Shown here: positions 29,318-42,059 of the stretch, one piece after another
How positions within the stretch are numbered: the first letter of the stretch is position 1
How the letters are laid out: each line of letters opens with the position of its first letter
Assembly: GCF_037975245.1 (NCBI RefSeq)
Contig: NC_092567.1
Location: 16,752,376-16,816,375 of the forward strand
Direction of reading: 5' to 3'
Length of the DNA stretch: 64,000 bases
DNA from: Apostichopus japonicus
Lineage: Eukaryota > Echinodermata > Holothuroidea > Aspidochirotida > Stichopodidae
Translations under genes and position numbers: made by a program
Notes under the pieces: model-generated
The model's input: the letters and a program-made list of their open reading frames with translations, nothing else
Told to the model about the DNA's origin: nothing
Database searches by the model: none

Positions 29318-31380
29318 TTTGAAAGATTACCTTGAAAATGAAATGAACGGATATTAGTCAAAGCGAGGATACTGCCCTTCAAGGGTCATTCAGACCTTCC
29401 AAACCAAGAATAAAACGTTTAGATGTAAAATGGTGCATTTCTGAGGCAAATTTAGACTATATTTTAGTTTATATAAGTATAGCTAAGTATAGGGGATGGG
29501 GTGTGGGGGTTGGAGGGAGGGACTTAAATCTAAGAAATGTTAGTGAAGACGCGATGCTGTCATATAAAAGGGGATATAGCGTAGTCGAAATTCAATTGTG
29601 ATGTATGAAGAAAAAAACAACAGAATTCCGACTTTAGGATTTGCTTCTTTCCATTTGTCCTTTGGAGAGACTGGGCTACTATTGCATCTTACTTAACCTG
29701 TAAACCGTACCGCCCCCTACACCCACCACTTGCCCCTCTCCTCCACGATTTAGAATCATCCTATGCCGCCATCTAGTTTCTTATTTCATTTTATAGCTAA
29801 TACATGATAACCAAACTGACGCCTATATTTCTAGACAATCCATCGGTAAGATCCATGCAATAACAGGTCAATGTTTATTGTTTAAATATACGATGTGTCG
29901 CCTAAACAAGTCAACAAAACGCGTGTGTTCAACCATGGAGCTATAGCTCCATGGTTCAACGTTAGCCTAATTAACCGTTGTATCGTCTAGAAAGGAAACT
30001 GGATCAAACTATGTGGAGATGCATATATTCTTATTACATGTATATCATAGCTGTCGGGCAAGTCCACAACCAGCTCTGACGAAATGATCTCAGATGCGAG
30101 AGAAATAATATGGATAGGCCTAAGACCTAAGACCGATATAAGATGATAACGTGTTTTGCTTGTTATTGGATGTAGGCCTACCCGAAAGCCTGAATAGATC
30201 ATCGCCTCGACCAACCATTACGTTTCCGCAACAACTGGATCATTTTTGTGTGTAATATTCAGCCGAACGACATGATTTTTCCAACAAATCGGAAGTGCTC
30301 CCAGACAAACCCAATGAAAACTCAGCTATGGATGGTTGGGTGGAGACTAGAGTCCACCATAAAGAACCTCCTGCTGGGTATAATAATTATGTCATATACC
30401 GTAATACTGTGACGATCGATTACGGATTTATTGAGAAACAGAAACATGGATAGCACTCACCAAAATAGAAGAAGATCCTTGTGATTATGTAAGCTGATTC
30501 GTCAAAAGAACATGGGAGCACCAAGCATCTCGGCCTTGATATACTATATGATACCTGCGTGGGTATATGTTATATATATATATATTCAATCGTCCACGTG
30601 TTTACACTTTACGGTGTATAATATTTATATCTGTAAGGAACTCTGCACCCTTATCTGAAATCAGTGACCAAAGGTAATAGACACGATGCAAACAGTGGTC
30701 TGTAGGTTTAACTGACAGTGTAGGATCTCGTTCTGTAAACAATAACTTCTAAATATGAACTATATATGCAATACCCGTATCATGGCTACAATGAGTGATC
30801 ACCGTCAAAGGCAGATTGATATAAGTAAATATATCATATAAAGTTAATATCATACCACAGATATTTACACATAGAATCGATCTTGGTTAATATTTTGATC
30901 AAAGCATTGGATACTAAAAATTCTAGCTAAAAACAATACAGATTAATGTGAATCGTCATTTTTAACTAATGGAACAGAAACAAGAAATTCTGGGGGGTCT
31001 GGGTTGATGATATTGTTTACAATTGGATAACCCCACCCCAACCCCCTAATAAAAAGCAAGGAATACAAACACGGCTGTCCAAGATTCACTTTGCTTTCAA
31101 TCATCATCAACCTTGGTTGAACCACATACCCTCCAGAGCACAGGATGGATGGATTTTATACCTTTAGGTCTTGAATTAAGCCTTATAAAGGCCCCGCAAA
31201 ATAGCTTTTTGACATTCCAAATTCTCAAGTCTACTAGGTCCACCCTTCATGCCAAGAGTTGATTTATTCACGGATCACAAGTGGATTGAGCTTACTATCG
31301 ATTATTCAGTAGCTATCAGCATCAATACTTCTCTTCATTGAAAGCCATTATACTGCGCCTGAATTCTCTAATGGCACATC
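29318..31380. other. Upstream region of the transporter; no gene seen
   Basis: Expected to hold the transporter promoter and 5' untranslated region; I could not place a transcription start or a 5' exon. It contains a perfect 26-bp palindrome (29931-29956) and a short AT run near 30570. Confidence 0.5.
29931..29956. promoter_or_regulatory. Perfect 26-bp palindrome upstream of the transporter
   Basis: AACCATGGAGCTA followed by its exact reverse complement with no spacer, about 610 bp upstream of the transporter start codon. The symmetry is certain; a regulatory role is only a guess. Confidence 0.5.
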
Positions 31381-31705
31381 ACAACTGTCATAAGTGATAC
31401 AACAGCTTACTGGGCGGATAGTATGGATGGCATGAACCTCTGATGAACAGAATCATGTCTCCCCTGCTTAATATCTTTTCTTGTTTTGGGCTATGCTCAA
31501 ACGCCTATGCTAGACGGTGTTGTGTATATAGTGCACCACAACTGTCATACGTGAAACAACAGTTGACTGGACGGATGGTATGGATGGCATGAATCTCTGA
31601 TGAACAGAATCATGTCTCCCCTGCTTAACATTTTTTGTTGTTTTGGGCTATGCTCAAACGCCTATGTTAGACGGCGTTGTGTGTATAGTGCACCACAACT
31701 GTCAA
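31381..31705 (+). repeat. 157-bp tandem repeat truncating the SDR pseudogene
   Basis: Two full copies (starting 31381 and 31538) and the start of a third (31695), marked by ACAACTGTCA, GAATCATGTCTCCCCTGCTT and GGGCTATGCTCAAACGCCTA. The third copy joins the SDR-like exon 4 near 31706 and replaces its last codons. Confidence 0.88.
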
Positions 31706-31989
31706 CAGCATCTTTACCACTCATCAACTCGGTCATGGCCTTTGAGGTTGCGTACCTCAAATGGGGTTTCTCCGTAGCCGCTACTTCTAGTAAGAGGCGG
31801 GTGATATCCTCTGGTGACTGACTCTCTGATCCGATCATCTTCTGCATCTTCCCTGACATATTACCCGCTAGTTTCTTGGTTTCTTCGTCGGCATCAGCAT
31901 CGATACTATCTGCAAATGCCCCCAAATCATTCTTTTTAACATTTTCGATGAAAGTTATCTTGACTGGACCTGGTACCAGAGTACTGACC
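31662..31989 (-). pseudogene. SDR pseudogene exon 4 remnant
   Basis: AAAG acceptor at 31990, then LVPGPVK and ITFIENVKKNDLGAFADSID, on to LRYATSKAMTELMSGK, after which the frame runs into repeat DNA. Confidence 0.85.
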
Positions 31990-33214
31990 CTTTATTATGA
32001 AAAGCTTTAAAAAAAGTTTAAAAAAGAAGCTATTTTTACATAAGCAACCTATCTTTAACTCCATGCATGATATGTTTAGACAACAGACATACAATTAAAA
32101 CGTTAGCAATTGGAACTAAGCTCATGAAATATGTTAGCCTTTTATTCATACTCTCCCCGTTACCTGCCTTCAGATATAGACTTTCGTCTTTCAATTGAAA
32201 AAAAAAAGAACTTTGAGTAATAGAATGATTACTGGCTTGAATATTTCCTACTTATTTCACATATTTCATGATAGATAACTATTTGGTTTTAAATCTAAAT
32301 GCCAATTTGTAAATCCTTCATGTAACTGTTACATCTTATGCAGTACTTAGAATATTCACACCAACAGTCATGTTTGTAGATTGTGGTCACAGGTGATATG
32401 TTCGACTGAACCCTGAACCGAATCAATAGCAGAAAAGAAGAGGCAGGAATGATAAGGGGATGAAGAGAATGAGATGGATGTAGAGGGAAAGTGTATTCCC
32501 TTTTGGAATTGTCACTACACAGGTAGAGTAGTGTGCATATTAACATTATTCCTGTAAGGGAATTGCTAATTACAGCTGCAAGGTACTGCAATTTACAATG
32601 CATGCTGGAAATGAAAATGTATACCTGAGAGCACAACCATTGGTGTTGTATTATGATATTTATTACTTTTGATTTGTTACAAGTAGATCTTATTTATAAG
32701 TGCTGCCCTCGATATAAGAACAGAATGTATGTTTCACTTCTCGGCATTTTGGCTAAGATCATGTGTAGTATCTGTTCCCTCTCGAGTGGAATGGTGATAC
32801 ACACCCGACAGAACGTTAAAGAACGATTACGAAAACAGAATTGAACATCTTCTGTAAGAAGATTAGTGTCAATACGTCATGGTGGCCACGAATGGTGTGT
32901 ACCCTTGCTAATCTGAACTGTAGAAACAAAGGTGTCAAGAGAAATTCTTGCTCAAAAGCGTGTGTGTTGTCAAGCCAGACCTAGCCAAACATAGCCTAGC
33001 CATACATAGCCTAGCCTAGCTACTATACGCATGGCGTCTAAATACCCATCTAGGACTATCCTACTGTAAACATAGCATAGGCCTAACTATGAACTTGATA
33101 GTCTAGGCCTACGGTAGGTGCCTAACGTTAAATTATCTACTGCAAGTCTACTATTGTTCCTACAACGTCCCCCGCCCCCCCCCCCCTCGTACAAGTTCTT
33201 CATTCTCCCCGTAC

Positions 33215-33473
33215 CTAAAATATCAATCCTCTTTCGATCAGCGTGGATTTCAGCCACCACGGATTTAATTTCATCCTCTTTGGTAACATCGAGTTGCTTG
33301 ATAAACAATGTCTTGCTGAGGGAGTCGCCTGCCTGCTTTTCCAGCTCGGACTTCTTTGCGAGATTTCTCATTGAAGCATACACGATATATTTCTCGTTCC
33401 TTGCCATGGTAACAGCAAAATCCAGTCCCATTCCTGTGGAGCACCCGGTTATGAGAACAACTTGTTGAGCCAT
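33215..33473 (-). pseudogene. SDR pseudogene exon 1 remnant
   Basis: ATG at 33473, 86 codons plus one base, donor TTAG/GTACGG. Begins MAQQVVLITGCSTGMGLDFA; differs from the intact copy by a handful of residues (for example SLSK for SLNK). Confidence 0.88.
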
Positions 33474-33884
33474 TTTAATATTCTGTTAAGGATTTATAAG
33501 GAAAAATTACTTCAGCACAACTCTTGATGTTTCAGTTGTTAAACATCTGTTGTGTACAAGTATAACCGTTGATGCCAATTCTTCGACAATAAGGGAGTTT
33601 GAACATGTGAGTTGTGACATAACATGTGTACAAGACAAATAGGGCTGAAGCTGACAAACAGCACTGGACAATAAACACCGTGTACCCCGAATAGGGTATG
33701 AAAGATCATGCAGTTACACAGCCAATCGAGCATTCCAAGGTGGCAAACGAAGGTATCTCCAAAAACGGTCCTTGCTAAAGTTCAACACTGTAGCGGTGGA
33801 GGTTCTTTGATTGGGTGAAAGACTGACCGCAAGTTATGTGAAATATGCTGAAAAAGTTGTAAGCAGCATCAACTTGATCATGTG

Positions 33885-34596
33885 AAACGAGGTGTTTCTT
33901 TTTTTAATTTTTTTTAGCCACCATTTATTGTTCATCTTTTGCAACAACAACATTTATTACATATTTTATCTTAAAATACATAAACGCAAACATTCTGCAT
34001 TAAAACCTTTATGCATATAAACATAACAGCAATGGCATAACAGCAACCACTATTCTTCAAATAAAAATGGGTACGTAATAAAAGTGGCCTTTAAAGTCTG
34101 GAACGGAAACGGCCCACGTAATTTGTTCTTATGTAATTGATGTTCCACTTGTAGTTGAAATTTGAACTTACCAATTCGTTTACAATAAACGAACCATTGT
34201 TAACTTTCTTCTGAAATATGTACTATTGGATATAAAAAAAAAATAGAAAGTTCAGTGGATGTTTTGATAACAGTTAATATCCAAAGAAAACATCTTTCTT
34301 GGAAAAAACAAACCGTCTATTGAAATTTCTTTGCTCAACGTCTAAAATAAAGCTAGCACTAATATTACATTCCCAAAAAGATGTTCTATTGTTTCATCAT
34401 TAACTCCGCAGAAATTACAACGAGGGTTATCTGTCATTTTCATTTGAAATAATAAATAATTTGTTCCCAAAATACGGTGAAGAAAGCGATACTGGAAATA
34501 CTTTATCTTTGTTTCCCTTAAAGACTTAAACGGAATTTGAAAGATTATATTCCATTGACCCTCATTTAAATCAAACTTATCAAACGAGGTGTTTCT
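33885..34596 (-). mobile_element. 5'-truncated LINE insertion with target-site duplication
   Basis: Present here and absent at the matching site of the other duplicate (near 47840). It is flanked by a 15-bp direct repeat AAACGAGGTGTTTCT (33885-33899 and 34582-34596). On the minus strand it ends in an A-rich tail next to the left target repeat, as expected for target-primed insertion. The reading frame shows the C-terminal region of an L1/Tx1-type reverse transcriptase: YFQYRFLHRILGTNYLLF, then PRCNFCGVNDETIEHLF (zinc-knuckle-like CxxC with ETIEHLF). It stops soon after and is only about 680 bp, so it is dead. Confidence 0.88.
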
Positions 34597-34899
34597 GATA
34601 CCGAAGGGACCTGATCAAATAGACAGAAATTGCCAAGTTTTAAGTCTGCATGCTATGGCCTCTTTTTTATATTGGGGAATTAGATTATTCTACAAACTTT
34701 GCCTCATGATTAAGGCTTAATGACCCCAGTGACTAGTAAACCCACATCTGCTGATATTTATTATATATTTATTCTTCTTTTGTTTTCTCGTGATGAATGG
34801 AAACAAAAACTTCCTACGTTGAGCAACATATTTTGCTATTATTTGTACAGACATAATTCTTTCGTTTTAATTACATTTTGTGATAATGGAAGTAGTCCT

Positions 34900-36060
34900 A
34901 GACGCCAGTAGTGCCTTCGAACATCGATGCAATGGAAAAGTACTACACTAAACAAGGACATCTGATAGCAACTGCTCCCATTAATTGCTTAATTTAATCC
35001 CGTGACATATTTTGTGCCATAAAATGACCATCATAACTGAATGTAAGAGACATTTTCCTTTTGTTTTAATTACATTTTGAGATACTCGAAGTAGTTCTAT
35101 AGATGACAGCAGGCAGGCGTGTTCCGGCAGCGCCCTTATCGATCGTGTAAGAATATATCGATCGTGTAGGCATATATGGCAAAATGCTCACAAAACACAT
35201 TCAAACCCCTCTGAAACAAACACGAATAAGGCACAAAATTACTACAACGAGGGCCCAGAGTATCTGCTTTTCTAATCATAAGAAATGTTCTTCTTACATG
35301 TAACAGTGAGGATTCAGATAAGCCCCCCCCCCCCGGGTGAAAGTGACCATTTATTGTTAGAATATGCCGGGAAAACATATTTTGAAGAGGTTAAATCAAA
35401 ATAATATTAACAAAACGATCGAGTTTCATTAAAGAAAGAAATGCAAACAAGATGTCTTTCTTTACCGTGGACTCTGCTCTATTTTCTTAAGTAAAAAATT
35501 GTATCTCAATATTGCTGTAACAAGGACTTATAGAAACAAAATGGCCGCGATTTCTTTCGCAATGTAAAGAATATTTGGAATTTTCGAGTTTTTCAGATCA
35601 TGGAAATTCAAAGAACTCTCATACGCAGTAAACAATATTCAAAGAACACAATTTTCACAGAGGACACAGTATACTCATGGTTATTTTATGGCAAACATTT
35701 TTCAAACGGATAATTTTAGCAATTATTGGCAGTTGTCATTTCTTTGGTTGTGTTTTTAGTGCAAAGTATTTTTGAATTGCACAGATGAGGGCGCTGCGGG
35801 GAAACGCTTGCCTGCTGTTAGCTAGACCCAATTCGATTGTCACGAAATGTAGTTAAATTGAAAAAAAATAATGTCCCATACATTCGTTTATAATTGTCAT
35901 CTTTATGGCACAAATTTTTCGCGGGGTTAAATTAAGCAATTAATGGAAGTTGTCATTTTACCTGTTTTCCTTATTTAGTGGCAAAGCATTTTTGCATAGA
36001 AAAATTAAGGCGCTGCGGGGAAACGCCTGCCTGCATCTAGACCCTCTTCGATCACAAAAT
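34900..36060 (+). repeat. 218-bp-unit repeat block with inverted left end (left duplicate)
   Basis: Two units (GCGCTGCGGGGAAACGC near 35791 and 36010) plus an inverted copy of that end at about 35108-35135 (GCAGGCAGGCGTGTTCCGGC). Same family as 48150-49610. Confidence 0.8.
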
Positions 36061-36421
36061 TTAATTACATCGAAAAAGTAATGTCTCTTATATCCCTTTA
36101 TAACGTCATTTCATGGCACAAATATTTTAAAATAAACAATTAATGGAAATTGTCATTTCTGCTAATCTATTGTTTAGTGTAGTACTTTTTGCATGAATCA
36201 TTCGGGGAAATCTCGTCCCACCCCCCCACTCCCTTCCCACCATTGAAATCTTATGTTTGCACAAACAAGGCGTATGTTAAAGTAACATACACGTTAACGC
36301 AGAGACTCTTCAAGGTCTAATTGCAAAACACTCTTACATTACCCACTTAACATTTACACTTTTTAACCACGAGTATTTAAGATTCATCGACGCATGCGCA
36401 TCGGTTCGAATCTCACATAAA

Positions 36422-37470
36422 CTCTAGTCTCTGTTAAAAAAGGAAGATAAACATCGTCAATAAGGTACGTTTTCGTTTAATCTTCCCATTGTTGTATTTA
36501 CATACCATACTGTATAGGGTAGTCACATCATATGCAATTGCAACCGATTCACATAGAGATTACAGTAACTACTGTAAAACTTAAATACTTTGTAACACAG
36601 TAAAAACTGGATCGTGCTGATAAATATGATAAACCGGTAGCATGCGCTATTAGGATTACAGTAAAACTGAGGATTTGTGTAAACATGTAGATTAACATTG
36701 TTAATAAGGTAAGTTTTCGTTTAATCTTCTCATTGTTCTTTGTACATACTATCGAGGATAGTCACATTATATGCAATAATTGAATTACTTATCATCAAAC
36801 GTAAATCCTTTCAAATAAGGTAAAGAAGTTCTCTCGGGAGAGTAAACCGGTAGCATGCTCTATTAGGATTACAGTAAAACTAAGGATTTGTGTAAACATG
36901 TAGATAAACATTGTTAATAAGGTAAGTTTTCGTTTAATCTTCTCATTGTTCTTTGTACATACTATAGAGGATAGTCACATTATATGCAATAATTGAATTA
37001 CTTATCATCAAACGTAAATCCTTTCATATAAGGTAAAGAAGTTCTCTCGGGAGAGTAAACCGGTAGCATGCTCTATTAGGATTACAGTAAAACTAAGGAT
37101 TTGTGTAAACATGTAGATAAACATTGTTAATAAGGTAAGTTTTCGTTTAATCTTCTCATTGTTCTTTGTACATACTATAGAGGATAGTCACATTATATGC
37201 AATAATTGAATTACTTATCATCAAACGTAAATCCTTTCATATAAGGTAAAGAAGTTCTCTCGGGAGAGTAAACCGGTAGCATGCTCTATTAGGATTACAG
37301 TAAAACTAAGGATTTGTGTAAACATGTAGATTAACATTGTTAATAAGGTAAGTTTTCGTTTAATCTTCTCATTGTTCTTTGTACATACTATAGAGGATAG
37401 TCACATTATATGCAATAATTGAATTACTTATCATCAAACGTAAATCCTTTCAAATAAGGTAAAGAAGTTC
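36422..37470 (+). repeat. 213-bp tandem array, near-identical units
   Basis: Units start at CGGTAGCATG at 36635, 36848, 37061 and 37274: exactly 213 bp each with only a few differences. A diverged partial unit precedes them (36422-36620). Units contain AAGGTAAGTTTTCGTTTAATC and most carry the palindrome CTCTCGGGAGAG at the end. A diverged relative lies at 54040-54130. Confidence 0.95.
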
Positions 37471-37599
37471 TCAGCAAAACGAGATGAAAATCAAAACAAA
37501 ACACAAATGACAATATGAAGAGGAATACATGTTCAAGGTTGAGAGAGGACAGTGTGAGTGTGGAGGAGGGGTATGGTAGGCCGTCAGTATCAAATTGTG

Positions 37600-37805
37600 G
37601 GGAATCGACATATACCGATTTAAATCAACATATACCAATTTCCTTCGACTTATTTTCTAGCATCGTAAAATGATTTCTACCGATTTAAATTGATATATCA
37701 TCGATTTAGGCTGGTAAATGTCGATTTAAATCGACACATACCAATATATATCGATGAGGCAAATTAAATCGGTATATGTCATGTTAAATCAACATATACC
37801 AATTT
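37600..37805. repeat. Cluster of GATTTAAATCRAYATATACC motifs
   Basis: At least eight variants, in both orientations, of a self-complementary motif mixing ATATACC, GATTTAAATC and ATATATCGAT, packed in about 200 bp. Confidence 0.7.
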
Positions 37806-39710
37806 AATTTAGGGCATCTAGAAGTCATTAGTGGCCATTTTGTTGAAAGCATTAAAACGTCCTCTCCTACAGATTGTATTGTTCAGGTCTGGTAGTTTGT
37901 CATATTGATACTTGGATATTGCTTCCTTTGGGTCGTTCAGGAATGGTCATTGAAAAAGGTCATTCAGTGGTCTGCTTGGATTATTAAAAAAAAAAAAAAC
38001 TTCAACCTTTTCACAGGCTATCCTCCCTGAAATAGCAATACATTTACTTTGAGATTTGGTCCCAATTATTGTTGAGTAGTAGCTCATATAAGGTGTTCTG
38101 AAAATTTCATTTGGCCTTAACTACGCTTGTAGTTTAAGTTAAACCCTGGTTAAAACATTTTCATGAACAGGGCAACTACAAAAGGGGGAGCGAGAGTGAT
38201 ATTGTCCACAGCTGATAATGACAACCTGGCATCAAGCATCCTTACCGTAAACACATGAGAACAGACTAATTGAACAGGGCCCCTCATGTTTACTTTGGCC
38301 TGTAAGTGTATATCTTGCGGTTTCTAACTGTGTTGGAGTAACATTATTGGTTGAGGGTAGGGACACGCATATATCGTTTCATACGTTGTATACTATGTTC
38401 TTTCAATCATATGAAGTTTTATAATACATGAAATGTTTCATTCATGCAAGTTGATGCCTTGCTTATAAAGTTAAATATCCATTAGTTGTGTTCCCAAACA
38501 TGAAGGTAACTGTATTGGAAAATAATAGATATTTAAAGTATTCAGCTGATGATCCAAAACCAGACTAAGCTAGCTGCATGCCTATTGTCCTTAAAGGGTA
38601 AAGGGTTAATGGTATAGAATGGCCTAAAAATAAACCTACAAATCACTCGAGGCTCAATTGCATGTAGATATAGCACATAAAGTTGTAGGAACATTTTGTC
38701 GGCCTGGATTAAGGTCACTGTAATTAATGAGAGACCAATTAATAAAAAGACTGTTAATATTGTAGTGGACATGTAATCAAAAGAACTACCTTCAATCAAC
38801 AAGTTTATGCTCATACCAGTGAAGTTGATGTGTTCATATCAATGCGTGTGACCAAACTTGGTCATAGCTGTTCCTTGAGTAGTGGGTCATGTGGGTGTTT
38901 AGGAATTGTATATCAAAGGTCATACAGGGGTCATCTGGGTTCATTAAGTGAACACACTCAAGATGCTTCCCCTAAGTAGAGTTATATGGGTGATCACTAT
39001 AGTTTGGTAAGGTGTTCATTAAGTACTGGGTCATATTGGTTGTTCATATATATGTGGAGTTTTATATAACTATCGTAGGTGCTTCTCCTTCAGTTTTCAA
39101 TGGATGCTGCAGAATGTTCGGTATAATGCTATTTGATTAGTAGTCTATAAAGGGGTTCAAGAATTTGGGGTGAAAGGTCATGCGAGTCCTTCTCAAAATT
39201 TGTGTGAAACTTTAAAGATATCTGACTAACTTTTCTTCCTAACTTTCAATTTGATAATATATTCAATATGATGAATGATTCCCTGATTTCATTATTAGTG
39301 TATTATATAAAAAACATTTTAAAAGAAATACATGGTATGACTTTGAGTAGATGCACATGCAACAACAACGAAATTTACATATTAAGTTACACAAATAGTC
39401 TATATCATAATTGCCTGGTTGTTAAAAGAACCAGATAGTTCAAGTTCCTTTTCCAAATTATTTCTTTTACCCATTAAAAATCTCAAGTAATAGTGAGATT
39501 AAAAGAGTGTTATTTATTATAACCCAAGATTTCTAACAGTGAAAATGGATTATAGAAAGTCAGTGTTTCATTGTTGCCGTCTGGCTACGCTTTAAGTCTC
39601 TCAACGTAATCCTTAAATGGGGATATCTCTAAAACAATGGAACTTTTTTGTTTCGTTAATGTAGGATCTTGACCTTTCTTGCTTTACCTTATAAATCGTT
39701 AACTTAAGCA
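37806..39710. other. No gene or clear repeat seen
   Basis: Unannotated AT-rich sequence. Open frames to 90 codons (38542-38814, minus) show no family features. It contains short TGGTCAT-type repeats, perhaps the edge of a dispersed repeat. Confidence 0.5.
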
Positions 39711-41968
39711 ACAAGAGCCCAAGGGCACTGTGGTTCCTTGCGTAGGGGTATATGACAATACACATAATATTATCAAGCAAGATTGGGTTCAAATAGTCAA
39801 GTAAATGTGGTCCTACATGTACCCATAAGGTAACCAACACTATAGCCAACACTTTTGTGATCACAAATTGTGATCGGATTTTGATCGAAATGCACTTTTG
39901 AGATCTGAACATGGGGTCAAAAATGTAAGAGATATAAGGTCACCTACAAGCAGGTCAACAGATATGATAACATTGGTGACAACAGATGACATGACCGTTA
40001 AATTTGAAAATGTTCCACCACCCCATTCACAACTTGTCCCAAAATATCAACCGTGGCATTGGGATTTAATTGCATTAAATGTCTACAAATTAACTTTGAA
40101 CTTGTATACATAACCACACACACAAAGGTCACCCGGAGGTCACCAATTGACATTTTTGATCGGTGAGGCCTAAATAGAGCATCAAAACTGTAAAAATTCA
40201 AACATTTTTTCTTTGCCCATTTCCGCCCCCCCCCCAAAAAACTAGTTTTTTAACATTAATTAATTTTTAACATTAATAACTTCGCACACGAAGGTCCCAC
40301 GGGGGTCAACCCATTGACATCTGAAAATAGCATCGAAACTGTAAAAATCCCCAATAACAAGTAAAGGTCACCAGAGGTCAAAGGTCACCAAGATGCGGGT
40401 TGACAATTGGATTACATTGAAGCAATTTCCAACCCTAACGGACAATTCGTTCTCAAGTTATCGCCAAAAAACTAGTTTTTTATCATGAATTGACCTTTGG
40501 TGACCTCGGATCACATGACCGTTAAGTTTGAAAATATTCCCCTATACCATTTGCAACTTGTCCCAAAATATCAACTGTGACACACCTTTGAACTGGGAGT
40601 TATTGCATTAAATGTCTGAAAATTAACTTTGACCTTGTATAACTTCGCACTCAAGTGTCACACAGGGGTCAACCTATTGACATTTATGATCAGAAGGTAC
40701 CTTTGACATCTGAAAATAGCATCGAAACTGTAAACATCCTCAAAACAAGTAAAGGTCACCAGAGGTCAAATTGAGGTCAAAGGTCACCCAGATGCGGGTC
40801 AACAATTGGATTACATTGAAGCAATTTCCAACCCTAACGGACAATTCGTTCTCAAGTTATCACCAAAAAACTAGTTTTTTATCATTAATTGACCTTTGGT
40901 GACCTCGGATCACATGACCGTTAGGTTTGAAAATATTCCCCTATTCCATTTGCAACTTGTCCCAAAATATCAACCGTGACACATCTTGGAACTGGGCGTT
41001 ATTGCATTAAATGTCTGAAAATTAACTTTGACCTCGTATAACTTCGCATATGAAGGTCACAGGGGTGTCAACCCATTGACATTTTTGATCGGAAGGTACC
41101 TTTGATATCCAAATCTAGCATCAAAACCAGACATTTTCTTTTTTGTTCGTTTCCTCCCTAAATAAGCACATTTTTTCTAATGTGACCTTTGACCATTTGA
41201 CCTTGGTTTCAGATGTAGTTTTATCTCCTGATTACAAAATTGTTCGTTTCCTCCCTAAATAAGCATATTTTTTCTAATGTGACCTTTGACTTTTATACCT
41301 TGGTTTCAGATGTAGTTTTATCTCCTGATTACAAAAAACAAAACGACAAGTCTGTACAACCATTTTAACTCCGACCCCCTTATAACTTTGCACAAAAAGG
41401 TCACAGGGTCAACCTTTTGACATTTATGATCAGAAGGTACCTTTGGCATCTGAAAATAGCATCGAAACTGTACAAATCCCCAAAACACGTAAAGGTCACC
41501 AGCGGTCAAATTGAGGTCAAGGGTCACCCAGATGCGGGTCCACAATTGGACTACATTGAGGTAACTCCCAACCCTAACAGACAATTCGTTCTCAAGTTAT
41601 TGCAAAAATACTAGTTTTTTATCATTAATTGATCTTTGGTGACCTTGGACCACATGACCATTATAAGTTTGAAAATGTTCTCCTAACCAGTTCACAACTT
41701 GTCCCGAAATGTCAACCTTGTCGCACATTGGCACTGGGAGTTATTGCAGTTTAAATATTTTCGGTTTTTGGACCATAACTGACCTTTGATGACCTTCGTG
41801 GGCACCAAGAACAAAAGGGCACACCTTCTCCATATGGGGGATCTATAGTCCAAGTTTGGCCTCAATCCAACATTCCCTTATTGAGATAGAGCGTACACAA
41901 GCAAGTGTCACAGACGCACACACACACACACACCCACGCAAACCTGACTGCATAGGTTCCTTTTGCTA
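39711..41968 (+). mobile_element. Dispersed repeat rich in AGGTCA half-sites, copy 1
   Basis: Shares both ends with a shorter copy at 43035-44203: left ACAAGAGCCCAAGGGCACTG, right CATAGGTTCCTTTTGCTA next to a CA run. The interior repeats an about 370-bp module three times (near 40350, 40740, 41480), each with clustered AGGTCA sites. At 40753-40786 four half-sites are spaced 4, 5 and 1 bp apart (DR4-DR5-DR1). No coding capacity. Class uncertain; non-autonomous DNA transposon or Helitron-like. Confidence 0.75.
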
Positions 41969-42059
41969 AAGCAAGGAACCAAAAACTGTTATCATTAGTT
42001 TGTTTATCCTTTAAATAAACAGCTAGTACCATGTAATATTTGTACACAGTAGTTAAGCC

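Larger units (their letters stand above)
31662..33473 (-). pseudogene. Short-chain dehydrogenase pseudogene (internal deletion)
   Basis: Left copy of the duplicated SDR gene. Exon 1 (33473-33215) is nearly identical to the intact copy and keeps the cofactor motif TGCSTGMG. Exon 4 (31989-31662) also survives. Exons 2 and 3, which in the intact copy supply NNAG and the YxxxK active site, are missing: only 1.2 kb separates exons 1 and 4, and flanking intron sequence matches the intact copy up to about 32640 and again from about 33030. Direct splicing of exon 1 to exon 4 shifts frame and reaches TAA after 11 further codons. The C-terminus after LMSGK is replaced by the 157-bp repeat. It may be transcribed but cannot make a working enzyme. 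Confidence 0.85.
31706..36450. repeat. Segmental duplication, left copy
   Basis: Collinear with about 42720-49760: SDR exon 4, intron sequence, SDR exon 1, its upstream region (33480-33884 matches 47424-47840), then a block with a 218-bp tandem repeat. Differences are the deletion of exons 2-3 and the LINE insertion here, and the AGGTCA-rich repeat in the other copy. Confidence 0.85.

Noticed and set aside
33118-33468. 116-aa plus-strand frame (also 47115-47417)
   Set aside because: Antisense shadow of SDR exon 1.
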